55,083 nt of DNA from Thalassovita litoralis (GCF_900182725.1 NZ_FXTO01000022.1:1-55083); one strand, 5' to 3'. Shown: positions 17,272 to 27,574, counted from the first letter of the stretch. Numbers and translations: made by a program. The notes: a model not told the origin generated them from the letters alone.

Positions 17272-18093
17272 ATGTTTCTGCGTATTGTTTTTGCCCTGAT
17301 GTTTTGTACCGGCCCTGTATGGGCGCAGCAAAACCGCCCACCCAGCCATTGTATTGCCATTGCCGACGCTGCACCGGGAATAGAGTATGTGCATAAGGCA
17401 AGTTTCCGCGATCCCTTGCCGGATTATACTGTGCGCATCAGCTATCTGGCTCATGCGTCGTTCTTGATACAATCGCCGGGCGGGGTGTCGGCGGTGACGG
17501 ATTATACCGGCTATATCGGAAATGTGGATTTTCTGCCCGATATCGTGACGATGAACCACGCCCATGACACGCATTGGACCGCCTACCCCGATCCGGCGAT
17601 CCCGCATGTTATGCCCGGATGGGGTGATTATGGCCAAGGTATCGAACATTATCAGGAGATTGGCGATATGTTGGTGCGCAATGTGCCAACAGACATCCGT
17701 GGTATGGGCGGGATCGAGGAAAAGGGAAACTCGATCTTTGTTTTCGAGGTCGCGGGGCTGTGCGTGGGGCATTTGGGCCATTTGCATCACGAACCGGACG
17801 CGGCGCAATATGCGGCTTTGGGGCGCTTGGATGTTGTTATGGCCGCTGTGGACGGTGGTATGACGCTGGACCTGCCAACCATGATTAAGCTGCTGAAAAA
17901 ACTGCGCTCTTCAGTTGTGATTCCGATGCATTGGTTCGGGGACTTTACCCTGTCCGCCTTTCTGGACGGGATGCAGGACGATTTCGATATTGTGCAGGAT
18001 GGGGACAGCGAAGTGATGGTTTCGCTGCGTAGCCTGCCGCGTCGACCGACCGTCGTGGTTTTACAACCGCGATATCTGCGGTCGCTTCAATAA
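17272..18093 (+). CDS. secreted metallo-beta-lactamase-fold hydrolase
   Basis: A 273-residue protein with a signal peptide (about 1-18, ending VWA). The metallo-beta-lactamase fold is of the UlaG/RomA-like type: HASFLIQSPGGVSAVTDY, TMNHAHDTHW as the HxHxxH-like metal site, LCVGHLGHLHHEPD, and VVIPMHWFGDFTL. A strong AGGAGG at 17257-17262 sets the start at 17272. It appears to be a single-gene unit between the cox/thrC block and an FAD oxidase. The substrate is unknown. Export is unusual for this subfamily, whose members are mostly cytoplasmic. Confidence 0.75.
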   Translation: MFLRIVFALMFCTGPVWAQQNRPPSHCIAIADAAPGIEYVHKASFRDPLPDYTVRISYLAHASFLIQSPGGVSAVTDYTGYIGNVDFLPDIVTMNHAHDTHWTAYPDPAIPHVMPGWGDYGQGIEHYQEIGDMLVRNVPTDIRGMGGIEEKGNSIFVFEVAGLCVGHLGHLHHEPDAAQYAALGRLDVVMAAVDGGMTLDLPTMIKLLKKLRSSVVIPMHWFGDFTLSAFLDGMQDDFDIVQDGDSEVMVSLRSLPRRPTVVVLQPRYLRSLQ

Positions 18094-18136
18094 GGCTGCA
18101 CTGGACGAAACGGGAAAGCGTGATAATGATTTGCGC

Positions 18137-19549
18137 ATGACCCTGAATGCAGCCACCCCCGCCTTTGTCCAAGACTTGAAAAACGCATTGCCGGAAAAGG
18201 CGTTGCGCGACCCTGAACCGCGCTATCTGGAAGAACCGCGCGGGGCATGGACCGGACAAGCCGCCGCTGTGGTGACGCCGGACAGTGCGGAGCAGGTGGC
18301 AACGGTGCTGCGTATGGCCAATGCGGCGCGAGTGGGGGTTGTTCCCTATGGCGGTGGTACGGGGCTGGTTGGGGCGCAGGTGATGCCGGATGGGCCAATG
18401 CCGATCGTGTTGTCACTGGAACGGATGAACCGCGTCCGTGGCATTTATCCCACTGAAAATATCATGATCGCCGAAGCGGGCGTGATCCTTCAGGATTTGC
18501 ACAGTGCCGCCGAAGCGGCGGATCGCTTGTTTCCGTTGTCTATCGCGGCCAAAGGGACCGCCCGGATTGGCGGGAACCTGTCCACCAATGCGGGCGGGGT
18601 GAATGTGCTGCGCTATGGCAATACGCGCGAACTGTGTCTGGGGCTGGAGGTGGTTTTGCCGGATGGCAGGATCATGAATAACCTAAGCCGGTTGCGGAAA
18701 GATAACACCGGCTACGATCTGCGCGATTTGTTCATCGGTGCCGAAGGAACGCTGGGGGTCATTACGGCGGCCAGCCTGAAGCTTAGCCCGCGCCCGGCGG
18801 GCGAAGGGACCGCGCTGATGGTGGTCGATAGCCCCGAAAGCGCGCTGAAACTCTTGGCCTTGGCGCGTGATCTGATGGGCGAGGGCGTCAGCGCCTTTGA
18901 ACTGATTTACCGCACCGGGTTGGAGTTTTTGCGCGAATATTTCCCGGAAATGCGCCAGCCCTTCGAGGAACTGCCAGAATGGTTTGTCCTGATTGATGTG
19001 GGCTTGGCACGGGGGCTGGTGCCGTCTGACGCGTTAGAGGCGTTGTTTGTGGCGGCCTTCGATCAGGGGATCGTCAGCGACGGCGTGATCGCCCAATCCG
19101 AAGCGCAGCGCACAGAATTTTGGGAGGTCCGTGAACAGCTTCCCGAAGGGAATCGTCGGGTGGGGGCCATTTGTTCGCATGACATTTCGGTGCCGTTGGG
19201 ATCGGTGCCCGAATTCATTGCACGGGGAAATGAGCTGGTCCAAAAAAGCGGGGATTTCCGGATCAACTGCTTTGGTCACCTTGGGGATGGCAACCTGCAT
19301 TACAACGTATTCCCCCCCGCTGGCGGGCATAAATCTGACTATCCCCAACAAAAAGAGCAGATCAGCAGGCAAGTGCATGATCTGGTGCATGAATTGGGCG
19401 GATCGTTCAGCGCCGAACATGGGGTGGGGCGGCTGAAGGTCGACGATCTGGAACGATACGGCGACCCGGTGAAGCTGGATCTGATGCGCGGGCTAAAGGC
19501 GTTTTTTGACCCGAACGGGATCATGAATCCGGGTGCGGTGCTGCGCTAA
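18137..19549 (+). CDS. FAD-binding D-2-hydroxyacid dehydrogenase
   Basis: A 470-residue flavoenzyme of the GlcD/D-2-hydroxyglutarate dehydrogenase family. The PCMH FAD domain has VVPYGGGTGLVGAQV and GNLSTNAGGVNVLRYGN. The C-terminal FAD-linked oxidase domain has CFGHLGDGNLHYNV and SAEHGVGRLK. No glycolate oxidase iron-sulfur subunit lies next to it, so a stand-alone D-2-hydroxyglutarate or D-lactate dehydrogenase is more likely than a GlcDEF complex. Confidence 0.9.
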   Translation: MTLNAATPAFVQDLKNALPEKALRDPEPRYLEEPRGAWTGQAAAVVTPDSAEQVATVLRMANAARVGVVPYGGGTGLVGAQVMPDGPMPIVLSLERMNRVRGIYPTENIMIAEAGVILQDLHSAAEAADRLFPLSIAAKGTARIGGNLSTNAGGVNVLRYGNTRELCLGLEVVLPDGRIMNNLSRLRKDNTGYDLRDLFIGAEGTLGVITAASLKLSPRPAGEGTALMVVDSPESALKLLALARDLMGEGVSAFELIYRTGLEFLREYFPEMRQPFEELPEWFVLIDVGLARGLVPSDALEALFVAAFDQGIVSDGVIAQSEAQRTEFWEVREQLPEGNRRVGAICSHDISVPLGSVPEFIARGNELVQKSGDFRINCFGHLGDGNLHYNVFPPAGGHKSDYPQQKEQISRQVHDLVHELGGSFSAEHGVGRLKVDDLERYGDPVKLDLMRGLKAFFDPNGIMNPGAVLR

Positions 19550-19569
19550 GGCCGGGGGAACGCGGGGCG

Positions 19570-20109
19570 TTACAGCCCCTCGAACGCACAAAGGGCGTGA
19601 ACCTCCATCCCCAATTGGGTCAGCCGGTCCCGCCCGCCCAGATCAGGCAGGTCCACCACAAAGGCGCAGCCAACGATTTGCCCGCCCAGACGTTCGATCA
19701 GCTTGATCCCAGCCTCGGCGGTGCCGCCGGTGGCCAGAAGATCATCGACGACCAGTACGGTTTCGCCCGGCTGGATTGCGTCATCGTGGATTTCCACGAT
19801 CGCTTCGCCATATTCCAGCTTATAATCTTGGCTGATGGTGGTGTGGGGCAGTTTGCCCTTTTTGCGGATTGGCACAAAGCCGGTGCCAAGCTGGTGCGCT
19901 ACAGCCCCACCCAAAATGAAACCCCGCGCTTCCAGCCCCACCACCTTGTCAATGCGCTGCCCGGCATAGGGATGCAGCAGTTGATCCACGCACAGACGAA
20001 ACCCGCGCGGATCGGCAAACAATGTGGTGACATCGCGGAAAAAGATGCCTTCGTGGGGGAAATCAACGATGGTGCGAATATAATCGCGAACGGATTTCTG
20101 CGGGGTCAT
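19570..20109 (-). CDS. apt: adenine phosphoribosyltransferase
   Basis: A 179-residue Apt that makes AMP from adenine and PRPP. The PRPP loop is [14 protein letters not shown] (about residues 118-131), and [12 protein letters not shown] is near the N-terminus. The start [12 protein letters not shown] follows AAGAGGCCGCC; longer upstream frames lack family similarity. The mtnP gene 1.2 kb away releases adenine from methylthioadenosine, so the two enzymes form a salvage route. Confidence 0.96.
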   Translation of the reverse strand: MTPQKSVRDYIRTIVDFPHEGIFFRDVTTLFADPRGFRLCVDQLLHPYAGQRIDKVVGLEARGFILGGAVAHQLGTGFVPIRKKGKLPHTTISQDYKLEYGEAIVEIHDDAIQPGETVLVVDDLLATGGTAEAGIKLIERLGGQIVGCAFVVDLPDLGGRDRLTQLGMEVHALCAFEGL

Positions 20110-20196
20110 GGCGGCCTCTTGTTCAGTCAAATATCTGTGCAAAACAGGTGTGACCGATGGCGCCAGACAGGGCAAGGGGCAGAACCGCGCAGGTCT

Positions 20197-20236
20197 GCCA
20201 AAACCGCCCCGCCGATTGGCGTAGGGCGGTTTTGGC
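20197..20236 (-). terminator. strong hairpin after the 39-residue gene
   Basis: GCCAAAACCGCCC (20197-20209) pairs perfectly with GGGCGGTTTTGGC (20224-20236), a 13-bp stem. It begins ten bases after the stop of the small minus-strand gene at 20247 and supports that gene being a real transcription unit. Confidence 0.7.
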
Positions 20237-20246
20237 GGCGTTGGGG

Positions 20247-20366
20247 TTAGCCGCGACGATTGTTTGAAAAGAACCGGTAAAACCGGCCCGAAATCCACGG
20301 CACATGGGGTTTGCGCCAATCCATGCGATCACGGACCAGCATGGATTTTGCTGCTTGTAATGTCAT
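20247..20366 (-). CDS. 39-residue basic protein, unknown
   Basis: A very small gene with good signals. AAGGGAAGAGAAA stands just before the ATG, the frame codes 39 residues ([16 protein letters not shown] to [11 protein letters not shown]), and a 13-bp terminator stem follows. The product is rich in Arg, Trp, Phe and Tyr and has no membrane segment or signal peptide. It is divergent from a ribbon-helix-helix gene at 20475, with a palindrome in between. I do not recognise the family. A small regulator, a nucleic-acid-binding peptide or a toxin are all conceivable, and none is shown. Confidence 0.6.
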   Translation of the reverse strand: MTLQAAKSMLVRDRMDWRKPHVPWISGRFYRFFSNNRRG

Positions 20367-20424
20367 TTTCTCTTCCCTTTTTGGTATCTGTACGGCACAA
20401 GGAATGTGCAGCGTTTGGATATAT

Positions 20425-20438
20425 AATGTATATACATT
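20425..20438. promoter_or_regulatory. 14-bp palindrome AATGTATATACATT
   Basis: A perfect palindrome centred between the two small divergent genes, in an AT-rich patch (ATATATAATGTATATACATT) that could also carry a -10 element. Ribbon-helix-helix proteins typically bind short palindromes in their own promoters, so this is a plausible operator for the product of 20475-20648. Confidence 0.55.
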
Positions 20439-20474
20439 TGCTGTGCAAAATTCAAGTGTTCGGGGAAAAGAGTT

Positions 20475-20648
20475 TTGTCAAAGAAAGACGCGAAGAAAGC
20501 GGGCAAGAAAGACAGCCAGTTGGTGTTGCGTCTGGACAAGGCCGAACGCGATGCTTTTGTGGAACTGTGCAAGGACATGGACACCAGCGCCGCCCGCGAA
20601 ATCCGGGGCTTTATCCGGCGTTTCATGAAGGAAAACGGCGGGGACTAA
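20475..20648 (+). CDS. small ribbon-helix-helix-like protein
   Basis: A 57-residue protein starting at a TTG behind GGGGAAAAGAGTT. A Lys-rich N-terminus (SKKDAKKAGKKD) leads to a beta strand QLVLRLDKAERDAF, then two helices (FVELCKDMDTSA and AREIRGFIRRFMKE). This matches the Arc/CopG ribbon-helix-helix pattern in length and in hydrophobic spacing. Its last four bases overlap the 3' end of the convergent lysE gene. It may repress its own promoter and the divergent 39-residue gene. No toxin gene follows on the same strand, so an antitoxin role is not supported. Confidence 0.7.
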   Translation: MSKKDAKKAGKKDSQLVLRLDKAERDAFVELCKDMDTSAAREIRGFIRRFMKENGGD

Positions 20649-21273
20649 GCCGCGCGGCGCAGTGTTGCTGTCAACACGCCCATACCGATCAAGGTGACAC
20701 CGCCCAACCGGGTTAGTCCTTGCAGGATGGCGGGGCGTTGGATACGGGCGCGCAGCCGATCAGCCAGCAGCGCATAGGCCAGCGCGTTCAGCGCCCCAAG
20801 GCTGACAAAGGTGGCAATCATTACCGCGAATTGCGGGGCCAACGGGCTGCCTGTATTAATGAACTGCGGCACGAAGGCGATGAAAAACCCAATGCCTTTG
20901 GGGTTGAGTGCCGTAACCACTGCGGCGTGTCCCATGACATTCCGGGCGTCGCGGGGGCGGGTTTTCGTCAACTGTCCCAATTCGGCATGACGCGCCCCAC
21001 GCAGCATTTTTATCCCCAGCCACATCAGGTAAACCGCGCCCACCCATTTCAGCGCGGTGAACGCCAAGGCCGAGGTCAGGACAATCGCCCCCAATCCCAG
21101 CAAAGAGGCGGTCATCGCTGTCAGATCGCCCAAGGCCACACCCGCAGCGGTGGCCAGCGCGACGCTGCGCCCTTGGGTCAGCGCATAGCTTAGCACCAAC
21201 AGGATCGTCGGCCCCGGTATCAGCAGCACCACAGCCGAAGCCGCAACAAAGGCCAGCCACAGATCAGGTGCCA

Positions 21274-21274
<1 letters not shown>
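20645..21274 (-). CDS. LysE/RhtB family exporter
   Basis: A 209-residue inner membrane protein with six predicted helices. LLIPGPTILLVLSYALTQG near the N-terminus and LKWVGAVYLMWLGIKMLR are typical of the amino acid or metabolite exporters RhtB/LysE. The start overlaps the mtnP stop by one base (TGATG), so it is coupled to mtnP. The exported compound is unknown; a link to methionine salvage is only suggested by the coupling. Confidence 0.88.
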
Positions 21275-22146
<872 letters not shown>

Positions 22147-22230
22147 GTGGTTATACCCCTGTGACTGCCGCCTTTGCGGCTTATGGTTGCGCAGCGCGGC
22201 GCTGTCTGCAAGCGGGTTTCGTCGCGTGGA

Positions 22231-22842
22231 TCAGGCTTTGTCGTCCGGGCGGGACAGGGCGAACAATTCGCGTACCACGGCATAATCGCGATACCCCAGA
22301 CGGGACAGCGGGTTGAACGTGGTCACATCAAAAATACCGTCCCTCAGACAGGCATCGTTGATATAGATGCCGGTCACTTCGCCCAGCACCATCTGATTGG
22401 TTTCGCCACGCAGTTTGATGATGTCGATCAGGGTGCATTCCAGCACTGCCGGGGCGGCGGCGACATAGGGGCAGTCGATGGTGCGGCACTGGCCCTTGTC
22501 CAATCCGGCATGGGCAAATTCATCCACATCGGCGGGCAGGGTGGCGGAACTGGCGTTCATCGCGTCCCGCAGGGCAAAGGACACCACGTTCAACGCAAAG
22601 ACCCCGGTGGCCCGGATATTGGCCACGGTGTCCTTGGCGTCGGTCTGGTCCGGCTTTACCCCGGTCGAGGCAAACATGACCTGCGGCGGGGTATATGCCA
22701 CGGCGTTGAAGAACGAATACGGCGCCAGATTGTCCACGCCATTGGCGCAGCGGGTAGACACCCAGCCAATCGGGCGGGGGGTGACAATGGCGTTAAATGG
22801 GTTATGCGGCAGGCCATGCCCGTCCTTGGGTTCGTAAAACAT
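22231..22842 (-). CDS. flavin reductase-like FMN-binding protein
   Basis: A 203-residue split-barrel flavin reductase domain protein. VTPRPIGWVSTRCANG and NLAPYSFFNAVAYTPPQVMF are the FMN-binding signature, and ECTLIDIIKL is further on. Such proteins reduce flavin for a partner oxygenase or act as stand-alone FMN reductases. No partner oxygenase is adjacent. It is divergent from an acetyltransferase gene. Confidence 0.88.
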   Translation of the reverse strand: MFYEPKDGHGLPHNPFNAIVTPRPIGWVSTRCANGVDNLAPYSFFNAVAYTPPQVMFASTGVKPDQTDAKDTVANIRATGVFALNVVSFALRDAMNASSATLPADVDEFAHAGLDKGQCRTIDCPYVAAAPAVLECTLIDIIKLRGETNQMVLGEVTGIYINDACLRDGIFDVTTFNPLSRLGYRDYAVVRELFALSRPDDKA

Positions 22843-22953
22843 CTGCCCTGTGTCCTCTGCGCGTCTTTTGGGATTGGCGTTTGTCTCAGACCTAGCGCCG
22901 TGTTAGGGGCGTTTCCACCTGAAATTCGTCGAAGCCGGAGTCGCACGCCGTCA

Positions 22954-23442
22954 ATGTTCACTCTGACCCAGGAAATGCCAAGCGATTGGTGGGAAGTCGA
23001 AGCCCTGTATGATCTGTGTTTTGCGCCCGGTCGGACGGCGCTGTCGTCCTATCGGTTGCGCGATGGCGTGCCTGCGGTCAAGGAACTGTCGATCCTTGCA
23101 CGCGATGGCGATGGGATTTTGGCGGGCGCAATCAGATATTGGCCGGTGCTGGTGGGCGAGCAAAAGGTGCTGCTGCTGGGGCCGGTCGCGGTTCACCCCA
23201 CACGGCAGGGCGAAGGGCTGGGGGCGCTGTTGATACAGGACAGTCTGGCCCGTGCGCGGGCATTGGGCTGGGAACGGGTGATGCTGGTGGGCGATGCCCC
23301 GTATTATCGCCGTTTTGGGTTTGAAAAGCTGACAGGCGTGGTGATGCCGCCCCCCACGAACCCCGACCGGGTGCTGGGACAGGCCCTGGCCGAGGGCGCT
23401 TGGGCTGGCGTGACGGGGGATGTCACGAAACTGACCGCTTGA
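22954..23442 (+). CDS. GNAT family acetyltransferase
   Basis: A 162-residue YhbS-like N-acetyltransferase. It starts MFTLTQEMPSDWWEVEALYD and has VLLLGPVAVHPTRQGEGLGALL as the acetyl-CoA loop and VGDAPYYRRFGF near the C-terminus. A much longer open frame extends upstream but runs antisense through the flavin reductase gene and is a GC artefact. The substrate is unknown. Confidence 0.88.
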   Translation: MFTLTQEMPSDWWEVEALYDLCFAPGRTALSSYRLRDGVPAVKELSILARDGDGILAGAIRYWPVLVGEQKVLLLGPVAVHPTRQGEGLGALLIQDSLARARALGWERVMLVGDAPYYRRFGFEKLTGVVMPPPTNPDRVLGQALAEGAWAGVTGDVTKLTA

Positions 23443-23496
23443 AACCGGCCTTTGCGGGACCAATCTACGACAGGTAACGCAGCAAAGGGCGGGCGG

Positions 23497-24258
23497 ATGA
23501 AGAACGCGAACGATCTGCTGGATCTGGAAACCGAACTGGACGCATTGGCGCAACGCTACCGCGCGGCAGGGGGCGTGGGCGTGCAGGTGTTAACCCTGAT
23601 CGGCGGCAAGGCCGAAGGTCTGCTGGATCGACTGCCCCGCACTGTCCGCGACCGGCTGGAAGACGGCACCGAAGCGGCGCTGAACGTGGCCATGAAGGCC
23701 GCCCACGGATCACGCGGGATGGTGGGCGATCAGCCCATGTGGCTGAACACCGCTGTGGCAACCGCAATGGGGGCGGCGGGCGGGTTTGGCGGGCTGCCTT
23801 CGGCCTTGGCGGAGTTGCCGGTCACAACCACGGTTCTGTTGCGGGCCATACAGGGCGTTGCGGTGGAATATGGCTTTGATCCGGCATCGGACAGCGTACA
23901 GTTCGATTGTATCCGGGTTTTATCCGCCGCCGGGCCTTTGGCGCAGGATGATGGGGCCGATCTGGCATTTTTCACGACCCGGATGGCGTTACAGGGCAAG
24001 GCGATTCAATCGCTGATCGCCCGTGTCGCGCCGCATCTGGCTACGGTTCTGGGGCAAAAGCTGGCCGCGCAAACCGTGCCTGTTCTGGGCGCAGTGGCCG
24101 GGGCGGCGACGAATTACGCCTTTACCAGCTATTACCAGCAAATCGCCCATGTTCATTTCGGATTACGCAAACTGGCGATTGACGCAGACCACCCCGAGGA
24201 TGAACTGCGCATGGCCTTGGCGGAACGGTTATCGCTGCCGCAAATGCGGCGGCACTGA
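23497..24258 (+). CDS. EcsC family protein
   Basis: A 253-residue EcsC-like protein, starting MKNANDLLDLETELDALAQ behind AAAGGGCGGGCGG. The conserved core is VATAMGAAGGFGGLPSALAELPVTTTVLLRAIQ, a hydrophobic Gly/Ala region, with LGAVAGAATNYAFTSYY near the end. Named after a Bacillus gene next to an ABC transporter, the family has no defined biochemical function. It sits 55 bases after the acetyltransferase gene and may share its transcript. Confidence 0.85.
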   Translation: MKNANDLLDLETELDALAQRYRAAGGVGVQVLTLIGGKAEGLLDRLPRTVRDRLEDGTEAALNVAMKAAHGSRGMVGDQPMWLNTAVATAMGAAGGFGGLPSALAELPVTTTVLLRAIQGVAVEYGFDPASDSVQFDCIRVLSAAGPLAQDDGADLAFFTTRMALQGKAIQSLIARVAPHLATVLGQKLAAQTVPVLGAVAGAATNYAFTSYYQQIAHVHFGLRKLAIDADHPEDELRMALAERLSLPQMRRH

Positions 24259-24280
24259 TCGTATCGTTCGGATGTGAAAA

Positions 24281-24400
24281 GGGGGGCTTTGCCCCCGGTC
24301 GCCTGCGGCGCCCTTCCCCCAGAGTATTTTCCATCAGAAAGAAGCAGATTGGTTTCTTTCTGATCTGCAATACTCCGGGGTTTGGTGCAGCGCCCCAAAA
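24281..24400. repeat. intergenic repeat, two head-to-head copies
   Basis: On the minus strand (24345 down to 24281) this reads TTCTTTCTGAT..AAATACTCTGGGGG, then GGGCGCCGCAGGCGACC and GGGGGCAAAGCCCCC. A second, degraded copy runs on the plus strand from 24351. The two start sequences face each other and can pair (ATCAGAAAGAA with TTTCTTTCTGAT). It lies between convergent genes and may terminate both. The same element recurs at 28883, 34882 and, in variant form, 42459. Confidence 0.8.
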
Positions 24401-24441
24401 GTCAGGTACAAGCCGCAGGCCGGTGACGAAAGGTCAGGCGC

Positions 24442-25713
24442 TCAATTCGGCGACAGCGCGATGCGCGGCGGTAGAACGCCCCAGCCATCGACCCCGCCGG
24501 TATCGTTGCGGGCGGCTTGTTTGCGGAACTCAAGCCGCGCCAGCTGATCCCGGTGGACCTCGTCGGGACCATCGGCCAGACGCAGGAAGCGGGCGGTGGC
24601 ATAGGCGTGGGCGGTGCCGAAATCATTGCCGGTGCCGCCGCCGCCAAAGGCCTGAATGGCCCAATCCGCGATCTGGCAGACCATGTTGGGAACGGCGATT
24701 TTGATCATGGCGATTTCGGCTTTGGCTTCTTTATTGCCGACGGTATCCATCATATGCGCAGCACGCAGGGTCAAAAGACGGGATTGTTCGATCATGATCC
24801 GGGCCTCGGCCACGCGTTCGCGGGTGACGGATTGTTCCGAAACCGGCTTGCCAAAAGCCACGCGTTGCTGGGTGCGCAGGCACATTTTTGCCAGCGTCCG
24901 TTCCGCCAGCCCAATCAGGCGCATACAATGGTGGATGCGGCCCGGTCCAAGGCGGCCTTGGGCAATTTCAAACCCGCGCCCTTCGCCCAGAAGCATATTC
25001 GAGGCCGGAACGCGGACGTTATCGAAAACCACTTCGGAAGCGCGGTCGGGGACACCGTAATAACCAAAGACCGGCAAGGACCGTTTCACCGTCACGCCGG
25101 GGATGTCGCGCGGCACAAGAATCATCGACTGTTGCCGGTACGGATCGGCATCAGGATCGTTTTTCCCCATGAAGATGAAGATCTTGCAATTCGGATGGGT
25201 GGCCCCGGTCGTATACCATTTGGTGCCATTGATGACATATTCATCGCCATCACGGATGATCGAGCTTTCGATGTTTTTTGCATCCGAGGATGCCACATCC
25301 GGTTCCGTCATCGCAAAGGCCGAACGGATGTCACCATTCAGCAGCGGGGTCAGCCATTCTGCCTGCTGTTCGGGCGTACCGTAGCGGGCCAGCACTTCCA
25401 TATTGCCGGTGTCGGGGGCATTGCAGTTGAAGACTTCGGGGGCCAGATGGGACCGCCCCATGATTTCGCACAGCGAGGCATATTCGATGTTCTTCAACCC
25501 GGCACCGTGTTCTGATTCGGGCAAGAACAGGTTCCACAACCCTGCTTCACGCGCTTTGGGTTTCAGTTCTTCGATGACGGGGTACAGTTTCCAGGGGCCG
25601 TGATCTTCGGCTTCCTGATAAAAACGCTGTTCGTTGGGGTAGATATGCTCTTCCATGAAAGCCAGAAGTTTTTCTTCCAGCTCCAGCACACGGGGGGATT
25701 TGTCTGGGATCAT
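24442..25713 (-). CDS. acyl-CoA dehydrogenase
   Basis: A 423-residue FAD-dependent acyl-CoA dehydrogenase. [17 protein letters not shown] is the FAD/substrate signature, [13 protein letters not shown] follows, and [13 protein letters not shown] lies near the C-terminus. The N-terminus [28 protein letters not shown] resembles the ACAD10/11-like bacterial subgroup. AAGGAGG before 25713 fixes the start; the open frame upstream runs into the regulator gene. It is divergent from an AraC regulator with possible operators between them. Substrate chain is unknown. Confidence 0.92.
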   Translation of the reverse strand: MIPDKSPRVLELEEKLLAFMEEHIYPNEQRFYQEAEDHGPWKLYPVIEELKPKAREAGLWNLFLPESEHGAGLKNIEYASLCEIMGRSHLAPEVFNCNAPDTGNMEVLARYGTPEQQAEWLTPLLNGDIRSAFAMTEPDVASSDAKNIESSIIRDGDEYVINGTKWYTTGATHPNCKIFIFMGKNDPDADPYRQQSMILVPRDIPGVTVKRSLPVFGYYGVPDRASEVVFDNVRVPASNMLLGEGRGFEIAQGRLGPGRIHHCMRLIGLAERTLAKMCLRTQQRVAFGKPVSEQSVTRERVAEARIMIEQSRLLTLRAAHMMDTVGNKEAKAEIAMIKIAVPNMVCQIADWAIQAFGGGGTGNDFGTAHAYATARFLRLADGPDEVHRDQLARLEFRKQAARNDTGGVDGWGVLPPRIALSPN

Positions 25714-25763
25714 CTGTTTCCTCCTTGCTGCCAATCCGGTTGGGGACTGGCCTGATCTTGGCA

Positions 25764-25773
25764 TGACGTTACG
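25764..25773. promoter_or_regulatory. shared 10-mer TGACGTTACG, site 1
   Basis: TGACGTTACG lies between the divergent acyl-CoA dehydrogenase and AraC genes. Its exact reverse complement occurs at 27575-27584 between the SDR and the second acyl-CoA dehydrogenase. A common regulator site, perhaps for the AraC protein, is inferred. Confidence 0.45.
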
Positions 25774-25795
25774 ACAAATTTTGTGATCAGGCAAT

Positions 25796-25808
25796 ATCGT
25801 CTGACGAT
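25796..25808. promoter_or_regulatory. palindrome ATCGTC-T-GACGAT
   Basis: A perfect 13-base palindrome in the same divergent region. A second small one, ACAAA-T-TTTGT, lies at 25774-25784. Either could bind a dimeric regulator or RNA polymerase-associated factors. Evidence is symmetry alone. Confidence 0.35.
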
Positions 25809-25883
25809 CATAATTGACACATCTGTTCAAAATCCGCAGCCTAGGGGCGCGCGGCCTTGTCCGCCTAAGGGGAGGAGACATCG

Positions 25884-26696
25884 TTGAATACACCGTGGAA
25901 CCCCAGCGTTCTGATGATCGGGCGCGAGCGGTTGTTTTATTCCGGTTTGGCCGGAAATTCGAAAAAGCCAAGAAATCTTGGCTCTTTTTCGCTGTATTGC
26001 GCGACCGAGGGGACATTTCAGATCGCCATCGGGGTAGGTGAATGGGCGGAATGCGAGGTGGCTTTGGTGGCGCCTTATCAAAGTCACCGGCTGGTATCGC
26101 CGACAGGGGCGATTCACAATCTTGGGTTCGAGCCGGAAAGCCTGTCGCCCGCTGCGCAGGTTCGTTTGGGGGAATTGGTTCAGAATCCCGACAGCCGGAA
26201 GAGGGTGTTGACGCGCGTGCGAGAGCAGCGGGACCAGTTGGGACAGGTGTTGTCGCAGGGGTTTATGACAGCGGAATTCGACTGGCTGTTTCTGGGCGAA
26301 CGGCTGGAGGCGCGGCAGATGGAGCCGCGTATCACCAGCATTCTGGAACTGATGTGCAACGATCTGGAGGATTGTACCGTATCCGCCGAAGATTACGCCC
26401 GCGAGATCTTCCTGTCGCCCTCACGGTTCCTGCATCTGTTCAAGCTGAATACAGGGGTATCGTTCCGGTCGCTGCGGATGTGGAAACGGGCGCGGCGGTT
26501 TCTGGATCATGCCAGCGGAGACAATTCCCTGACCGATGTGGCGCTGGATTTGGGCTATCCCGATAGCAGCCACTTCAGCCATTCGATCCGCCGAACCTAT
26601 GGGTTGAAACCGCGTTCGATCCGGCAGGGATCGCGGCATCTGAAGGTGTATCCGGGGGCGAACTATACGCTCGCACCCGAAAACTGGGCCAGTTAA
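25884..26696 (+). CDS. AraC family transcriptional regulator
   Basis: A 270-residue regulator with a C-terminal AraC double helix-turn-helix ([20 protein letters not shown], then [25 protein letters not shown]). The N-terminal effector domain is cupin-like but poorly conserved. Translation starts at a TTG behind GGGGAGGAGACATCG. It is flanked by an acyl-CoA dehydrogenase (divergent) and an SDR/acyl-CoA dehydrogenase pair, and probably controls them. The inducer may be an acyl compound or its acid; this is inferred from neighbours. Confidence 0.88.
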   Translation: MNTPWNPSVLMIGRERLFYSGLAGNSKKPRNLGSFSLYCATEGTFQIAIGVGEWAECEVALVAPYQSHRLVSPTGAIHNLGFEPESLSPAAQVRLGELVQNPDSRKRVLTRVREQRDQLGQVLSQGFMTAEFDWLFLGERLEARQMEPRITSILELMCNDLEDCTVSAEDYAREIFLSPSRFLHLFKLNTGVSFRSLRMWKRARRFLDHASGDNSLTDVALDLGYPDSSHFSHSIRRTYGLKPRSIRQGSRHLKVYPGANYTLAPENWAS

Positions 26697-26708
26697 GGCT
26701 GCGGGGCA

Positions 26709-27497
26709 TCACGCCCCGCGCAACATCCGCTGCAATTTTGCCATGCCGCCAATCCAGCGGTCATAATCGGCCAGTTTGTTTTCCATATAGCCCCGCACCT
26801 GAGTATGGGGCAAAATCAGGAAGGTGTCGTTCTGAACCCCATCCAGTGCGGCCTTGGCCACCTCTTCGGGGGACAGGATGCCGTCTACCCCGGCCGATCC
26901 GCCCCCATCAATGCCGGTGATCATAGCGGTTTGAACCGCTTGCGGGCATAGAACCGAAACGCGGATTCCGGCATCCCGATGGGTAAAGGCCAGATTTTCG
27001 GCAAAGCCAATCGCCGCGTGTTTGGTGGTCCCGTAAACCGCGCTGCCGATCTGATTCAATACCCCGGCGGCGCTGACCGTATGAAGGAAATAGCCGCCGC
27101 CCCGTGCTTCCATTCGGGGGATCAGATGCTTGGCGGCATGGATATGGGCCATTACGTTGATATCCCATGATGCCTGCCATTCCGCATCCGAGGCTGAAAC
27201 CGCGCTGCGCATGTCCGTGTCCAGCCCCATCAACACACCTGCGTTGGAGCAGAACAAACCGATTGGGCCTTCTTCGGCCTCGATGGTGTCGATCATCGCG
27301 CCAATGGCGGCCCCGTCGCGAACATCCAGGGCAAAGGCCCGCCCGTTGATCGACGCGGCCACGGCCTGCGCCTTGTCCCCGTCCAGATCCGCGACGATCA
27401 CCTTTTTCGCACCACGCTGGTGCAGCCCTTCGGCCAGTGCTTTGCCGATTCCGTTGGCACCGCCCGTTACGACGGCGATCACGCCTTCTAATTGCAT
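26709..27497 (-). CDS. short-chain dehydrogenase/reductase
   Basis: A 262-residue classical SDR. The cofactor loop is [13 protein letters not shown] (TGxxxGIG), DLDGDKAQ suggests NAD preference, CSNAGV is the structural motif, and YGTTK carries the catalytic Tyr and Lys. GGGAGGGCATTCCA precedes the ATG at 27495-27497. It converges on the AraC gene and diverges from the second acyl-CoA dehydrogenase. With two acyl-CoA dehydrogenases nearby it may oxidise a hydroxyacyl or alcohol intermediate. Confidence 0.9.
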   Translation of the reverse strand: MQLEGVIAVVTGGANGIGKALAEGLHQRGAKKVIVADLDGDKAQAVAASINGRAFALDVRDGAAIGAMIDTIEAEEGPIGLFCSNAGVLMGLDTDMRSAVSASDAEWQASWDINVMAHIHAAKHLIPRMEARGGGYFLHTVSAAGVLNQIGSAVYGTTKHAAIGFAENLAFTHRDAGIRVSVLCPQAVQTAMITGIDGGGSAGVDGILSPEEVAKAALDGVQNDTFLILPHTQVRGYMENKLADYDRWIGGMAKLQRMLRGA

Positions 27498-27574
27498 TGG
27501 AATGCCCTCCCTTATCTCGCTCCGCGGGCAGTGTTCCCCCGGCGTGTCCCCGGCGCAAGGGGGCGGCCCGTTCA

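Noticed and set aside
20475-20648. Antitoxin of a toxin-antitoxin pair
   Set aside because: The ribbon-helix-helix gene has no toxin gene following it on the same strand. The only small partner is divergent and resembles no known toxin.
22174-22953. Long open frame upstream of the acetyltransferase gene at 22954
   Set aside because: It runs antisense through the flavin reductase gene, has no family motifs, and the acetyltransferase N-terminus is clear at 22954. It is an effect of high GC.
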